Assembly: GCA_910586775.1 (NCBI GenBank)
Contig: CAJUJN010000011.1
Coordinates: forward strand, 1-64,000
Reading direction: 5' to 3'
DNA from: an uncultured Acetatifactor sp.
GTDB taxonomy: Bacteria; Bacillota; Clostridia; Lachnospirales; Lachnospiraceae
Length of the DNA: 64,000 nt
Every line of letters begins with the position of its first letter. Position 1 is the stretch's first letter. This document shows, piece after piece, positions 34,619 through 42,852 of this stretch. The position numbers were made by a program, and so were the translations under genes. Under the pieces are notes generated by a model that was not told the origin of the DNA, ran no database searches, and worked only from the letters and a program-made list of their open reading frames with translations.

Positions 34619-34680
34619 TTTTTGGGATGAATGGAATTCAGGGCAGCTACGTGTTTGTAAGTTGTATTCAGGGAGGAAAG

Positions 34681-35736
34681 ATGAAAAGAGACAGTATTTT
34701 TTTAAAAAGAGCAGCATCATGGCTGACAGCAGGGAGCCTGGTTTTATCCGCATGTCTGTTGGGAGGATGTGGGAAGAAAGCGGAAGAGGAGTCGGTTCCG
34801 GAAATCTCCGGACTTGCCGATATGATGGAGGAAATAGCAGAAGAGTCAGTTTCCGGAAGTATTCAGGAGGAGAGTATAGGGAATGAAACCGATTCCATAG
34901 GAACTGAGGGCGCGGAGGATGAAGCTTTCGTGTCAGAAGAGGAAGAACCTGCCGAGTTGGAAAGCTTCATATTGTATTTTAGCGGGATTGATGTCTGGGG
35001 ATGGGTAGACACCCAGAGTCGGAGCGATGTCAATATTATTGCAGCTGTAAATCCCGAAACGAGGCATATCCAATTAATTAATACCCCCAGAGATTACTAT
35101 GTGGAGATGCCGCTCAGCAGTGAGACGAAAGACAAGCTGACTCATGCTGGGTTATATGGAGTAGAGAATTCGGTAGGTACCCTGGAAACTTTATATGGCA
35201 TTGATATAGATTATTACATACGGATGAATTTTTCTGGATTTGAATCTATCATTGATACACTGGGAGGCGTGGATGTGTATTCGGAATATGACTTTACTGT
35301 TGAGCCGATCAAGCATTATACGGAAGGCTACAATCATTTGACAGGGTTGGAGGCTCTTGCGTTTGTGCGTGAGCGTCATGCATTTCAGGACGGGGATAAC
35401 CAGAGAGGACGGAACCAGATGGCTTTGATTCAGGCAATGGTTTCAAAGGTCTGTTCGAGGGAATTTCTGTTGAATTATTCGGATATTATGGACGAACTGA
35501 CTGATATGTTTCGGACGAATGTTCCGTTGAGCCTGATAGTAAATATAGTGGGGAAGCAGTTGTTGGACGATACGGAATGGACAGTGGATACTTATTCCGT
35601 AACAGGATCCAACGGTTCTGAAATAACCTATTCTACACCGGGAACGAAGGTTTATGTAATGATTCCGAATGAGGAAGACGTGGTCACGGCAGGGAAACTA
35701 ATAGAAGAGGTCTTAAATGAGTCTTCAGATTCATAA
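34681..35736 (+). CDS. LCP-family ligase predicted to be a lipoprotein
   Basis: A 351-residue protein. ATG 34681 follows GGAGG closely. The signal peptide ends VLSACLLGGCGKK, a good lipobox, so the protein is predicted to be lipid-anchored rather than held by a membrane helix as in most LCP enzymes. An acidic linker precedes the LCP domain: SRSDVNIIAAVNPETRH, LINTPRDYYVEM, LTHAGLYGVEN, LGGVDVYSEYDF and ALAFVRERHAFQDGDNQRGRNQM. The catalytic domain is closely related to that at 18401 (for instance YYIRMNFSGFESIID versus YYLRINFSGFEDIID), so the two probably arose by duplication. It is the last intact gene of the polymer locus. Confidence 0.85.
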   Translation: MKRDSIFLKRAASWLTAGSLVLSACLLGGCGKKAEEESVPEISGLADMMEEIAEESVSGSIQEESIGNETDSIGTEGAEDEAFVSEEEEPAELESFILYFSGIDVWGWVDTQSRSDVNIIAAVNPETRHIQLINTPRDYYVEMPLSSETKDKLTHAGLYGVENSVGTLETLYGIDIDYYIRMNFSGFESIIDTLGGVDVYSEYDFTVEPIKHYTEGYNHLTGLEALAFVRERHAFQDGDNQRGRNQMALIQAMVSKVCSREFLLNYSDIMDELTDMFRTNVPLSLIVNIVGKQLLDDTEWTVDTYSVTGSNGSEITYSTPGTKVYVMIPNEEDVVTAGKLIEEVLNESSDS

Positions 35737-35762
35737 TAATATAGAATCAGATTTAAAAATGT

Positions 35763-35801
35763 AAAAAGTTCGTCTTATGTGTATATCTAAGACGAACTTT
35801 T
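35763..35801 (+). repeat. Palindromic element, copy C
   Basis: AAAAGTTCGTCTTA pairs perfectly with TAAGACGAACTTTT around TGTGTATATC. It is related to copies A and B and sits between the lipoprotein LCP gene and the second HTH copy, as copy B precedes the first. It may also end transcription in both directions. Confidence 0.75.
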
Positions 35802-35882
35802 CAGGAAAGTAAAAATGCATAAGAAAACATAATTATAACCGAAAAGCCTGAAAAATGCAGGAAGCAGAACGGAGGTTCTAAA

Positions 35883-36030
35883 TTGATAGACTATAAACCT
35901 TTCTGGGAGACGCTGAAACAGTCGGGAGAAAACACTTGCTCCCTGGTTACAAGACACCGGATTTCCGGTGCGACCATAGATATGCTCAGGAAGAACAAGC
36001 CGGTGAATACCACTACTCTGGATGGCCTGT
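35883..36030 (+). pseudogene. Truncated second copy of the HTH regulator
   Basis: It starts with TTG 35883 after the same GGAGGTTCTAAA context as the copy at 17109. The protein is nearly identical (YKPFWETLKQSGENTCSL, RISGATIDMLRKNKP) up to TTLDGLCG. At about 36027 the sequence jumps directly into the sortase signal-anchor region, deleting the HTH tail and the sortase start. Confidence 0.8.
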
Positions 36031-36315
36031 GCGGCGGTGTCCTGTGCATTAAAGGAAAACCAGCTGGCAGCCGAGGCCGGATTTGCAGAACTGGCGGAGC
36101 AGACCAACATGGTGCCGGCTGTGCCTGCTCCCGCGAAAACGGTGGAGTTTTCTACACTGCAGAAATGGATATTTATTCCGGACACAGAGATAGACTATTC
36201 CGTTTTCCAACATCCCGGGGACAACAGCCATTACCTGAACCATAACCTGGACGGGAGCAGAGGATACCCAGGATGCAAAGGATGCGGAGTGAAGAACGAA
36301 AGCCGTGGTATCTGA
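36022..36315 (+). pseudogene. Sortase B relic 1
   Basis: The frame reads AVSCALKENQLAAEAGFAEL, IFIPDTEIDYSVFQHPGDNS and YLNHNLDGSRGYPGCK, matching residues about 30-150 of the sortase at 17428. Part of the linker is deleted and everything after GYPGC is lost. The catalytic His, Cys and Arg are absent. Confidence 0.8.
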
Positions 36316-36429
36316 ATAAGAGATACGGAGTATGAGACGGAAGCTGCCGGTATCCAGAAAAAGAAAGTAATACACGGGCAGGAAAAGAAAGCTGGAGAGA
36401 GTAGGCAGTATGGATACGAGAAGGAAGTT

Positions 36430-36907
36430 TTGAAAATGAAGAAAAAAGAAGGCGGCATGGCAGAAAGAGAGGGAAACAGAGGATGGAAGGCAGCCTGTGT
36501 CCTGTTTCTGGGGGCAGCGCTCATCTGTACGGCAGTGGCATGTGTGGGAAGGAGAACCAGTCCCGTGCAGAGGATGAGTATGAGAAGCTGTCGGAGCAGA
36601 CCGGCAGTACTGTTTCCATGCCGGAACCGGAGGAGACAGAGCCTGAGAGTGAGATTCCCGTGAAGACGGAAGAGCCGCTAGAAGAAAAAGATCCCATGGC
36701 CGTACTGGAAGAGTTGGGAGTGCCTGTTCCAGAGAAAACAGTGGTTTTTACGGAACTGAAGGAGAATACCAATGAGGACATTTATGCATGGATTTATATT
36801 CCGGACACAAAGATAGACTATCCCGTCCTGCAGCATCTAGAGATTCAGAAAGGCATTCTTGATTTTGTAATGGAATACAGGGAGAGGTTCAGGGAATTTC
36901 CTTACAT
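36430..36907 (+). pseudogene. Sortase B relic 2 joined to a fragment of the HAD-protein C terminus
   Basis: The N terminus (KAACVLFLGAALICTAVACVG) is in one frame. Near 36545 it shifts to another frame and continues as KENQSRAEDEYEKLSEQTGS, ELGVPVPEKTVVFTELKENT and IYIPDTKIDYPVLQH. At about 36838 it switches abruptly to LEIQKGILDFVMEYRERFREF, a diverged copy of residues near 706-727 of the 32327 protein. Both the frameshift and the chimeric junction show decay and recombination. The sequence after 36907 has no recognisable homology. Confidence 0.8.
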
Positions 36908-37248
36908 GAAGCCTGGGAGCTTACTCCAATTTCTGAAGGTTTCTGGCGTATTCAAAACAACACATTTCACCCTTGCCATTTCCCCAAAACCATGCTATCC
37001 TAAACACAGGCATGGAATTCAAATACAATAATATCTAAAAAACTGCATTGGTTTTTCTGCAACACTTCAAAGATAGAAAACGTCCAAAGGGTGGAATCTA
37101 TTGTATCGAACTTCTTGCTGGTGGGAGCCTGTATCCCAGGAAATACAACCCACAACCAAAAGCAGGAAGGGAGAATGCAGTGCCTTTCCTGTAAAACGAT
37201 TTGAGAAAGGAAAGGTACTAAAATAATTTATGGATTGTGTGGAGAAAG
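36908..37248. other. Intergenic region after the relics
   Basis: About 340 bp with no supported gene beyond the open tail of the relic. The base composition varies and I see no clear terminator or insertion-sequence end. Confidence 0.4.
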
Positions 37249-37626
37249 ATGAAGAAAATTGCGGACAGATATATCAGCCATACCGGAGAAAATTTATGGA
37301 ATTTTGAGGTAATACTTGATTCAGAGGTGGAGAATATCAATCATATCCATCCGCTGAAGCAGCGGGATGTTGACCGTATAGCCAAAGCTGCACAAAAGGA
37401 CAGCCATATCAAAGCCATTATCGTCTTCGGCAGTGCGGTTCGGTTTGACTGCCATTCCGGAAGTGATCTGGATTTTTTGGTCGTAAGAGACGATGATAAA
37501 CTTCGGATAGACAGTTCGTTGGATGAGATTGAAAGCGAGTTGGATATCATTTTCAGCTCCCGGCTGGGAAAGCGGTTGGAGGAAGAAATCGCCCGGACCG
37601 GGGTGGTTATTTATACTCACGACTAA
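37249..37626 (+). CDS. MNT-type nucleotidyltransferase (likely antitoxin of a HEPN pair)
   Basis: A 125-residue protein. The minimal nucleotidyltransferase motif is clear: IIVFGSAVRFDCHSGSDLDFLVV with the G-S-x-x-R and S-D-x-D pattern, and a third acidic residue in LDIIF. GTG 37237 is an alternative start, but GGAG just before ATG 37249 favours the latter. In MNT-HEPN systems this enzyme adds AMP to the HEPN toxin to silence it. The HEPN gene follows 169 bp later, a larger gap than usual. The N-terminal segment before the domain (about 45 residues) is not recognised. Confidence 0.75.
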   Translation: MKKIADRYISHTGENLWNFEVILDSEVENINHIHPLKQRDVDRIAKAAQKDSHIKAIIVFGSAVRFDCHSGSDLDFLVVRDDDKLRIDSSLDEIESELDIIFSSRLGKRLEEEIARTGVVIYTHD

Positions 37627-37795
37627 AAATACCTGTCAACGAAAATGTATACCGAGTGAGCGCTGCTGCACTTTAGAACAAAAACGGTAAATGAATGCGC
37701 TCACGGGTATATGTATCAGAGGATTGACGGGAATGCTTTTTGCGCTCCGGGCATGGCAGCATGAAAATGATGAAAGCGGGGGTGGAGGTGAAAGA

Positions 37796-38308
37796 ATGTG
37801 TGATATTCGCTATTTTAAGTCGGCGTATCATTGCTATGACGCAGCTGTTAATTTAATGAAATTATATCAGCATGACGAGATGTATCTGAATGATGTTGCA
37901 TATAATCTGCAGCAGTGTGTGGAAAAAACGCTGAAGGCTTTTCTGGAATGCAAAGGAGTTACGGTCCCCCAGACACACAGCATCAGAAAACTGATTTCCA
38001 TGTCCGCAAATAACGGCTCAGTTGCTGTGGTTACGGACTGGCTGAAGGAAAATCAGTACGAGATAGAAACATGGGAATCAGATACAAGGTATAATTTTGA
38101 TATTTGCCTGGAGGCCGGACGTATCAGAACCGGGTTGGAGGAAGTGAAAAGATTTCTGGATATAAACTATATGGGATATGAGCTGAATCCGGAACTGACA
38201 GAAGAAAGAAAAGCCAGACTGCGGGAGAAGCTGCCCCGCAATCTTGTGATCAGAGATAATTTTGAATGGAATTGTTATTATAGTATTTTTAAAAAAGTAC
38301 TGGAATGA
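37796..38308 (+). CDS. HEPN-domain protein
   Basis: A 170-residue helical protein. AYHCYDAAVNLMKLYQ, YNLQQCVEKTLKAFLECKG and TVPQTHSIRKLI are typical of HEPN domains paired with MNT nucleotidyltransferases. A typical R-x4-6-H RNase motif is not clearly present, so catalytic toxicity is uncertain. GGAGG at 37784-37788 fixes ATG 37796, not the upstream ATG 37691. It probably forms a complex with the MNT protein upstream. The C-terminal 40 residues (RKARLREKLPRNLVIRDN) are basic and may bind nucleic acid. Confidence 0.75.
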   Translation: MCDIRYFKSAYHCYDAAVNLMKLYQHDEMYLNDVAYNLQQCVEKTLKAFLECKGVTVPQTHSIRKLISMSANNGSVAVVTDWLKENQYEIETWESDTRYNFDICLEAGRIRTGLEEVKRFLDINYMGYELNPELTEERKARLREKLPRNLVIRDNFEWNCYYSIFKKVLE

Positions 38309-38360
38309 TTCTATATAGATCCGGGTTGAAATGGGGGTATGAAATACAGGAGGTAGCATT

Positions 38361-38501
38361 ATGAAGCTTGACTGGATGATTGACATTTCATCCTGGTACA
38401 AAGCTTTTCTGGAGCCGGCGGAATTCAGGAAGGATGTGGCGGCTTTTGCGGAGGGGATTCGTAAGAAATACAGAAAGGAAAACGGCAGCTTACGGCAATA
38501 A
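38361..38501 (+). CDS. 46-residue hypothetical protein after HEPN
   Basis: ATG 38361 follows ACAGGAGGTAGC, a very good ribosome binding site, and the frame (MKLDWMIDISSWYKAFLEP, ending KENGSLRQ) stops inside a strong terminator. The sequence is unlike known families. Position suggests it is the last gene of the MNT-HEPN unit, or a fragment of a longer lost gene. Confidence 0.55.
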   Translation: MKLDWMIDISSWYKAFLEPAEFRKDVAAFAEGIRKKYRKENGSLRQ

Positions 38502-38519
38502 ATGAAGCTGCCGTTTTTT
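38481..38519 (+). terminator. Terminator of the MNT-HEPN unit
   Basis: AACGGCAGCTT (38481-38491) pairs perfectly with AAGCTGCCGTT (38505-38515) followed by TTTT. The stop codon of the 46-residue ORF lies in the loop. Confidence 0.85.
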
Positions 38520-38616
38520 GCTGTAAATTTTATGGAATAAAGAGCGGATTTTGTATCATAATGGGAAGAAAGACAGGATAGGTACTTGCGTATAAAGCAA
38601 AAATATAGTATCATAA

Positions 38617-38632
38617 GTTAGATGAAACTAAC
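38617..38632. promoter_or_regulatory. Possible metalloregulator operator
   Basis: GTTAGATGAAACTAAC is an interrupted palindrome directly before the ribosome binding site of a ZIP transporter gene. DtxR-family operators have TTAG/CTAA half-sites, so metal control is plausible but unproven. Confidence 0.3.
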
Positions 38633-38647
38633 CAAAGGAGGAATACA

Positions 38648-39430
38648 ATGCAGACAAAGGTAATCTGCGGAATTCTGATTCCGTTTGCAGGAACGGCACT
38701 GGGCTCCGCCTGTGTGCTGTTCATGAAAAATAAATTGAACCCGTTGGTGCAGAGGGCGCTGACCGGGTTTGCCGCCGGAGTGATGGTGGCCGCGTCCGTC
38801 TGGAGCCTGCTGATTCCGGCGATGGAGGAAGCGGAATCCATGGGACAATGGGCATTTGTGCCTGCGGCAGCAGGATTCTGGCTGGGAATTCTGTTTCTGC
38901 TGTTTTTGGATAAAACCATCCCTCACCTGCATATGAACAGCAGTAAGGCGGAAGGGCCGGCGAGCAGCCTGGGGAAAACCACCATGTTGGTGCTGGCCGT
39001 GACGCTGCATAACCTGCCGGAAGGCATGGCTGTGGGGGTGGTTTATGCCGGGTGGCTTACCAAAGACGCAGGCATCACTGCCATGGGTGCCCTGGCCCTT
39101 TCACTGGGCATTGCCATACAGAATTTCCCGGAGGGTGCCATCATTTCCATGCCTCTGCGGGCGGAAGGCGTGAGCAGAAGGAAGGCTTTTTGGTACGGAG
39201 CGCTGTCCGGGGCGGTGGAGCCGGTTGGAGCGGCGCTGACCATACTTGCGGCGTACTATGTGGTGCCCTTTCTGCCGTATCTTTTGAGTTTTGCCGCCGG
39301 GGCCATGATTTATGTGGTGGTGGAGGAGCTGATTCCGGAGATGTCGGAGGGGAATCACTCCAATGTGGGGACGGTTCTGTTTGCTGCGGGCTTTACGGTT
39401 ATGATGGTGTTGGATGTGGCTCTGGGATAG
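38648..39430 (+). CDS. ZIP-family divalent metal transporter
   Basis: A 260-residue membrane protein with about eight helices. The two metal-site motifs of the ZupT/GufA group are present: HNLPEGMAVGVVYAG in helix 4 and IQNFPEGAIISMPLRAEG in helix 5. VEPVGAALTILAAYYVVPFL follows. These carriers import zinc or other divalent ions. GGAGG at 38637-38641 supports the start. The gene seems to stand alone between the HEPN terminator and a gene-poor stretch. Confidence 0.9.
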   Translation: MQTKVICGILIPFAGTALGSACVLFMKNKLNPLVQRALTGFAAGVMVAASVWSLLIPAMEEAESMGQWAFVPAAAGFWLGILFLLFLDKTIPHLHMNSSKAEGPASSLGKTTMLVLAVTLHNLPEGMAVGVVYAGWLTKDAGITAMGALALSLGIAIQNFPEGAIISMPLRAEGVSRRKAFWYGALSGAVEPVGAALTILAAYYVVPFLPYLLSFAAGAMIYVVVEELIPEMSEGNHSNVGTVLFAAGFTVMMVLDVALG

Positions 39431-39881
39431 AAAAGAAATAATTATTTTTCGACAGTTCCAAAGTTTTATTGGAAAACAGGGTGAGAAACACAACAGAATG
39501 AGGCAGGGTTAGAAAATACAGCAGAAAATGTACGTTTCACAGCATTTCTCTGCTGCATTTTTCAATTTATCCGATAAGGATTACAGAGAAAATGCGGGAA
39601 GTGTAGGAAAGAAAAAATGGAGATAGTGGTATGTGATGACGAGAAGGAAAGGACAGGGATTCTTGTGATGGATGAGCACGGGAATCCCTGCTTTATTTGT
39701 CCTATTGCATGCACATGAATTTTCGCTATTCTGCATGAAAGGGTGGATATTTTTTAACGAAAACGTGTAAAAAGAGGAGAAGATGCAAAAAAGAATTGCT
39801 TTTCACTTCGCATTGTGTCAAAATCATAGCGAAGGAACAGAGAAAGACAGCTATATCGGGGGAGGAAGAGAGGTAGTAGGA
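39431..39881. other. Gene-poor stretch with regulator fragment
   Basis: About 450 bp. A frame at 39616-39717 begins MEIVVCDDEKERTG, like the first residues of a response-regulator receiver domain, then ends after 33 codons. AGGGATTC pairs with GAATCCCT within it, followed by TGCTTTATTT, so it may simply be a hairpin over a regulator relic. No other gene is seen. Confidence 0.4.
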
Positions 39882-41084
39882 ATGAAATATGTGGTAGTTT
39901 TAGGAGACGGGATGGCGGATGAGCCTATCGAGGCATTAGGTGGGAAGACGCCATTGGAATATGCGAAAACAGAGGCAATGGATGCGCTCAGCAAGATGGC
40001 GGAGATCGGAATGGTGCATACGATACCGGAGGGGATGAAGCCGGGCTCGGATACGGCAAATCTTTCCGTACTGGGGTATGACCCGAAGAAATATTATTCC
40101 GGACGCTCTCCGTTGGAGGCTCTTAGCATCGGTGTGCCAATGAAGGATACGGATATTGCGCTAAGGTGCAATATTGTCACGCTTTCTGAGGAGGATGTGC
40201 CCTTTGAGGAAAGGACGATTATCGATCACAGTTCAGGGGAGATCAGTACGGAAGACTGTACAGTATTGTTAGATACGGTCAGGAAGGAACTGGAGACGGA
40301 TACTTATCGATTTTATGCGGGCACCAGCTACCGCCATTGTCTCATCTGGGATAAAGGGGAAGTCATGGAGCTTGCCCAGCCTCACGATGTGTTGGGACAG
40401 ACCATCGGACAATATCTGCCTGCAGATAGAGCATTATATGAGATGATGAAGAAAAGCTATGGTATTCTGGTGAACCATCCTATCAATATAGAGCGGAAAA
40501 AGAAGGGCTTAAATCCGGCGAACTGCTGCTGGTTCTGGGGGGCAGGCACCAAGCCCATGCTTTCTTCTTTTGAGGAAAAGACAGGGAAGAAGGGCATGAT
40601 GATCTCCGCAGTGGATCTGCTAAAAGGGATTGCCGCAGGAGCGGGAATGGGGGTAGCGGAGGTAGAGGGCGCTAACGGCGGGCTTTACACCAACTATGAG
40701 GGAAAGACCCGGGCCGCAGTGCAGGCGCTTACCGAACAGGGCTATGATTTCGCTTACATCCATGTGGAGGCACCGGACGAGATGGGGCACCAGGGAAGCG
40801 TGGAGAAAAAGGTACAGGCCATCGAGAATATAGACAGCCGGATCATTGCACCGTTGGTGAAGAGCCTGAGAGAGCAAAATGCAGATTTCCGGCTCCTTGT
40901 ACTGCCGGATCACCCTACGCCTGTCCGTGTCAGGACGCACACGGCAGATGCTGTCCCGTATATGCTCTATGACAGCACAAGCGAAGCGTCGCATACATGG
41001 TATTATAATGAAAAAGAAGGCAGAGCCAGCGGTAACTTTATTGCGAAGGGACATGAGATTATTGAGTATTTGCTTTCGAGATAA
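39882..41084 (+). CDS. apgM: Cofactor-independent phosphoglycerate mutase, ApgM type
   Basis: A 400-residue enzyme that interconverts 3- and 2-phosphoglycerate in glycolysis. MKYVVVLGDGMADEP carries the metal-binding Asp, GSDTANLSVLGYDPKKYYSGRSPLEA the nucleophilic Ser/Thr region, and HVEAPDEMGHQGSVEKK and LVLPDHPTPVRVRTHTADAVP the remaining metal ligands. This is the archaeal-type family often found in Clostridia besides GpmI, and it is sometimes annotated as homoserine kinase-related. ATG 39882 is preferred to 39783 because the mature domain begins there and AGAGG precedes it. It is a single gene with no obvious partner. Confidence 0.9.
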   Translation: MKYVVVLGDGMADEPIEALGGKTPLEYAKTEAMDALSKMAEIGMVHTIPEGMKPGSDTANLSVLGYDPKKYYSGRSPLEALSIGVPMKDTDIALRCNIVTLSEEDVPFEERTIIDHSSGEISTEDCTVLLDTVRKELETDTYRFYAGTSYRHCLIWDKGEVMELAQPHDVLGQTIGQYLPADRALYEMMKKSYGILVNHPINIERKKKGLNPANCCWFWGAGTKPMLSSFEEKTGKKGMMISAVDLLKGIAAGAGMGVAEVEGANGGLYTNYEGKTRAAVQALTEQGYDFAYIHVEAPDEMGHQGSVEKKVQAIENIDSRIIAPLVKSLREQNADFRLLVLPDHPTPVRVRTHTADAVPYMLYDSTSEASHTWYYNEKEGRASGNFIAKGHEIIEYLLSR

Positions 41085-41161
41085 AATATGCAGATTCTTC
41101 TTTCGCGTCCTCTATTTTCATTTTGGTCCTGAATAATATTTGAAAGTAATTTAAAAAAACA

Positions 41162-41200
41162 TTGACATAATCCCTTGGATTGTATACAATGATACAAGCG
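41162..41200 (+). promoter_or_regulatory. Promoter with overlapping GntR-type operator
   Basis: TTGACA at 41162-41167 and TACAAT at 41185-41190 are 17 bases apart. TTGTATACAA at 41180-41189 is a perfect palindrome over the -10 box and TGTAT-ACAATG-ATACA a second one. FadR/FCD regulators bind such T-G-T..A-C-A sites. The GntR gene 1.7 kb downstream is the natural candidate. Confidence 0.55.
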
Positions 41201-41324
41201 TATAAGGCGCAGTATTGTATTCGAGTATTCAGGCTCTTTTTAATGGAGACATGAATGGAAACCGTAATGCGATGAATAAAGCCATATAATAATACGGTGC
41301 TATGGATAAGGGAGGGAGAGGGAT

Positions 41325-42743
41325 ATGAGAAACGATGAGGCATTTCAGAACCGTCCGGTCACGATGAACCAGAACAGCAACCTGCTGCAGATAGAGGAGC
41401 ATATGTACATTTTGGATGATGTGAAGAAGCCAAATGTATTCCGAAATATGTTCCCGTATTCGGAGGTTCCCAAGATTCCCTTCAACGACAGGATTGTACC
41501 CCACAATATGCCGAAGGAAATCTGGATCACGGATACCACATTCCGTGACGGGCAGCAGTCAAGGGCACCGTATACCACAGAGCAGATCGTGACGATTTAT
41601 GACTATCTGCACAGACTGGGAGGTCCTAACGGGATGATACGCGCCAGTGAATTTTTCCTTTACAGCAAAAAGGATCGGGATGCCGTCTATAAATGTATGG
41701 AAAGAGGGTATGAATTCCCGGAGATCACCAGCTGGATCCGCGCCAGCAAGGAAGATTTCAAGCTGGTGAAGGAAATCGGCATGAAAGAGACCGGTATACT
41801 GGTCAGCTGCTCTGACTATCATATTTTCCTGAAGCTGAGAATGACCCGGCGCCAGGCGATGGAGCATTACTTAAGCGTGGTCAGGGATTGCCTTGAGGAA
41901 GGAATCAGTCCCAGATGCCATCTGGAGGACATTACCAGGGCGGATATCTATGGCTATGTGGTGCCGTTCTGTCTGGAACTGATGAAGCTGATGGAGGAAT
42001 ATGGCATTCCCATCAAGATAAGGGCATGTGACACCATGGGGTATGGGGTGAATTATCCCGGCGCCGTTATTCCCAGAAGTGTCCAGGGTATTATATATGC
42101 CATTCACACTCACGCGGGTGTGCCTCATGGGTTAATTGAATGGCACGGACATAATGATTTTTACAAAGCTGTGAGCAATTCCACCACAGCATGGCTGTAC
42201 GGCTGTTCCGGTGTGAATACATCCCTGTTCGGAATCGGTGAAAGGACGGGAAATACGCCTCTGGAAGCCATGGTCTTTGAGTATGCGCAGCTGAAGGGCG
42301 ATTTAAACGGAATGGATACCACTGTGATCACGGAACTGGCGGAATACTACGAGAAGGAAATCGGCTACCGGATTCCGCCCAGGACACCTTTTGTCGGAAA
42401 GAATTTCAATGTAACCAGAGCCGGCATCCATGCGGATGGCCTGCTGAAAAACGAGGAAATCTACAATATCTTCGATACGGAGAAATTTCTGAACAGGCCG
42501 GTGCTCTGCGCCGTGTCCAATACTTCCGGGCTGGCGGGTATTGCCCACTGGATTAATACCTATTACGGCCTGAAGGGAGAGGCGCAGGTGGAGAAAACAT
42601 CTCCCCTGGTAGCCGGAATCAAAGAGTGGGTGGACGATGAATATGCGGGCGGACGTGTCACGGTGCTGACAGACGGGGAAATTGTTGCATGCCTGGAAAG
42701 AGTGTGTACGGAGAGGAATATCACTTTAGAAACGAAAAAGTGA
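41325..42743 (+). CDS. Re-type citrate synthase-like / homocitrate-isopropylmalate synthase family enzyme
   Basis: A 472-residue HMGL-like TIM-barrel enzyme. WITDTTFRDGQQSRAPYT has the metal and catalytic residues, IRASEFFLYSKKD and SPRCHLEDITRADIYG follow, and EWHGHNDFYKAVSNS holds the HxH metal site. GRTG-type segment GIGERTGNTPLEAMV and FVGKNFNVTRAGIHADG are present. It differs from LeuA and resembles the (Re)-citrate synthase characterised in Clostridium kluyveri. Two genes on lies NADP-isocitrate dehydrogenase, so citrate synthesis for 2-oxoglutarate and glutamate is the best reading. Homocitrate or isopropylmalate synthesis is less likely. Aconitase is not in the window. Confidence 0.75.
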   Translation: MRNDEAFQNRPVTMNQNSNLLQIEEHMYILDDVKKPNVFRNMFPYSEVPKIPFNDRIVPHNMPKEIWITDTTFRDGQQSRAPYTTEQIVTIYDYLHRLGGPNGMIRASEFFLYSKKDRDAVYKCMERGYEFPEITSWIRASKEDFKLVKEIGMKETGILVSCSDYHIFLKLRMTRRQAMEHYLSVVRDCLEEGISPRCHLEDITRADIYGYVVPFCLELMKLMEEYGIPIKIRACDTMGYGVNYPGAVIPRSVQGIIYAIHTHAGVPHGLIEWHGHNDFYKAVSNSTTAWLYGCSGVNTSLFGIGERTGNTPLEAMVFEYAQLKGDLNGMDTTVITELAEYYEKEIGYRIPPRTPFVGKNFNVTRAGIHADGLLKNEEIYNIFDTEKFLNRPVLCAVSNTSGLAGIAHWINTYYGLKGEAQVEKTSPLVAGIKEWVDDEYAGGRVTVLTDGEIVACLERVCTERNITLETKK

Positions 42744-42852
42744 TCCGGTCCGATGACAGAGCAGGCGGAATGTTTCTATTGCAGGATTATGGGACAGGAA
42801 AGAAGTTTCTATATGAAAAGTGCCGTCAGGCATGGAGGTATGAGAAAGAAAA

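Noticed and set aside
36997..37035. Sequence shared with the secDF terminator region (ATTCAAATACAATA)
   Set aside because: Only about 14 AT-rich bases match, which can be chance.
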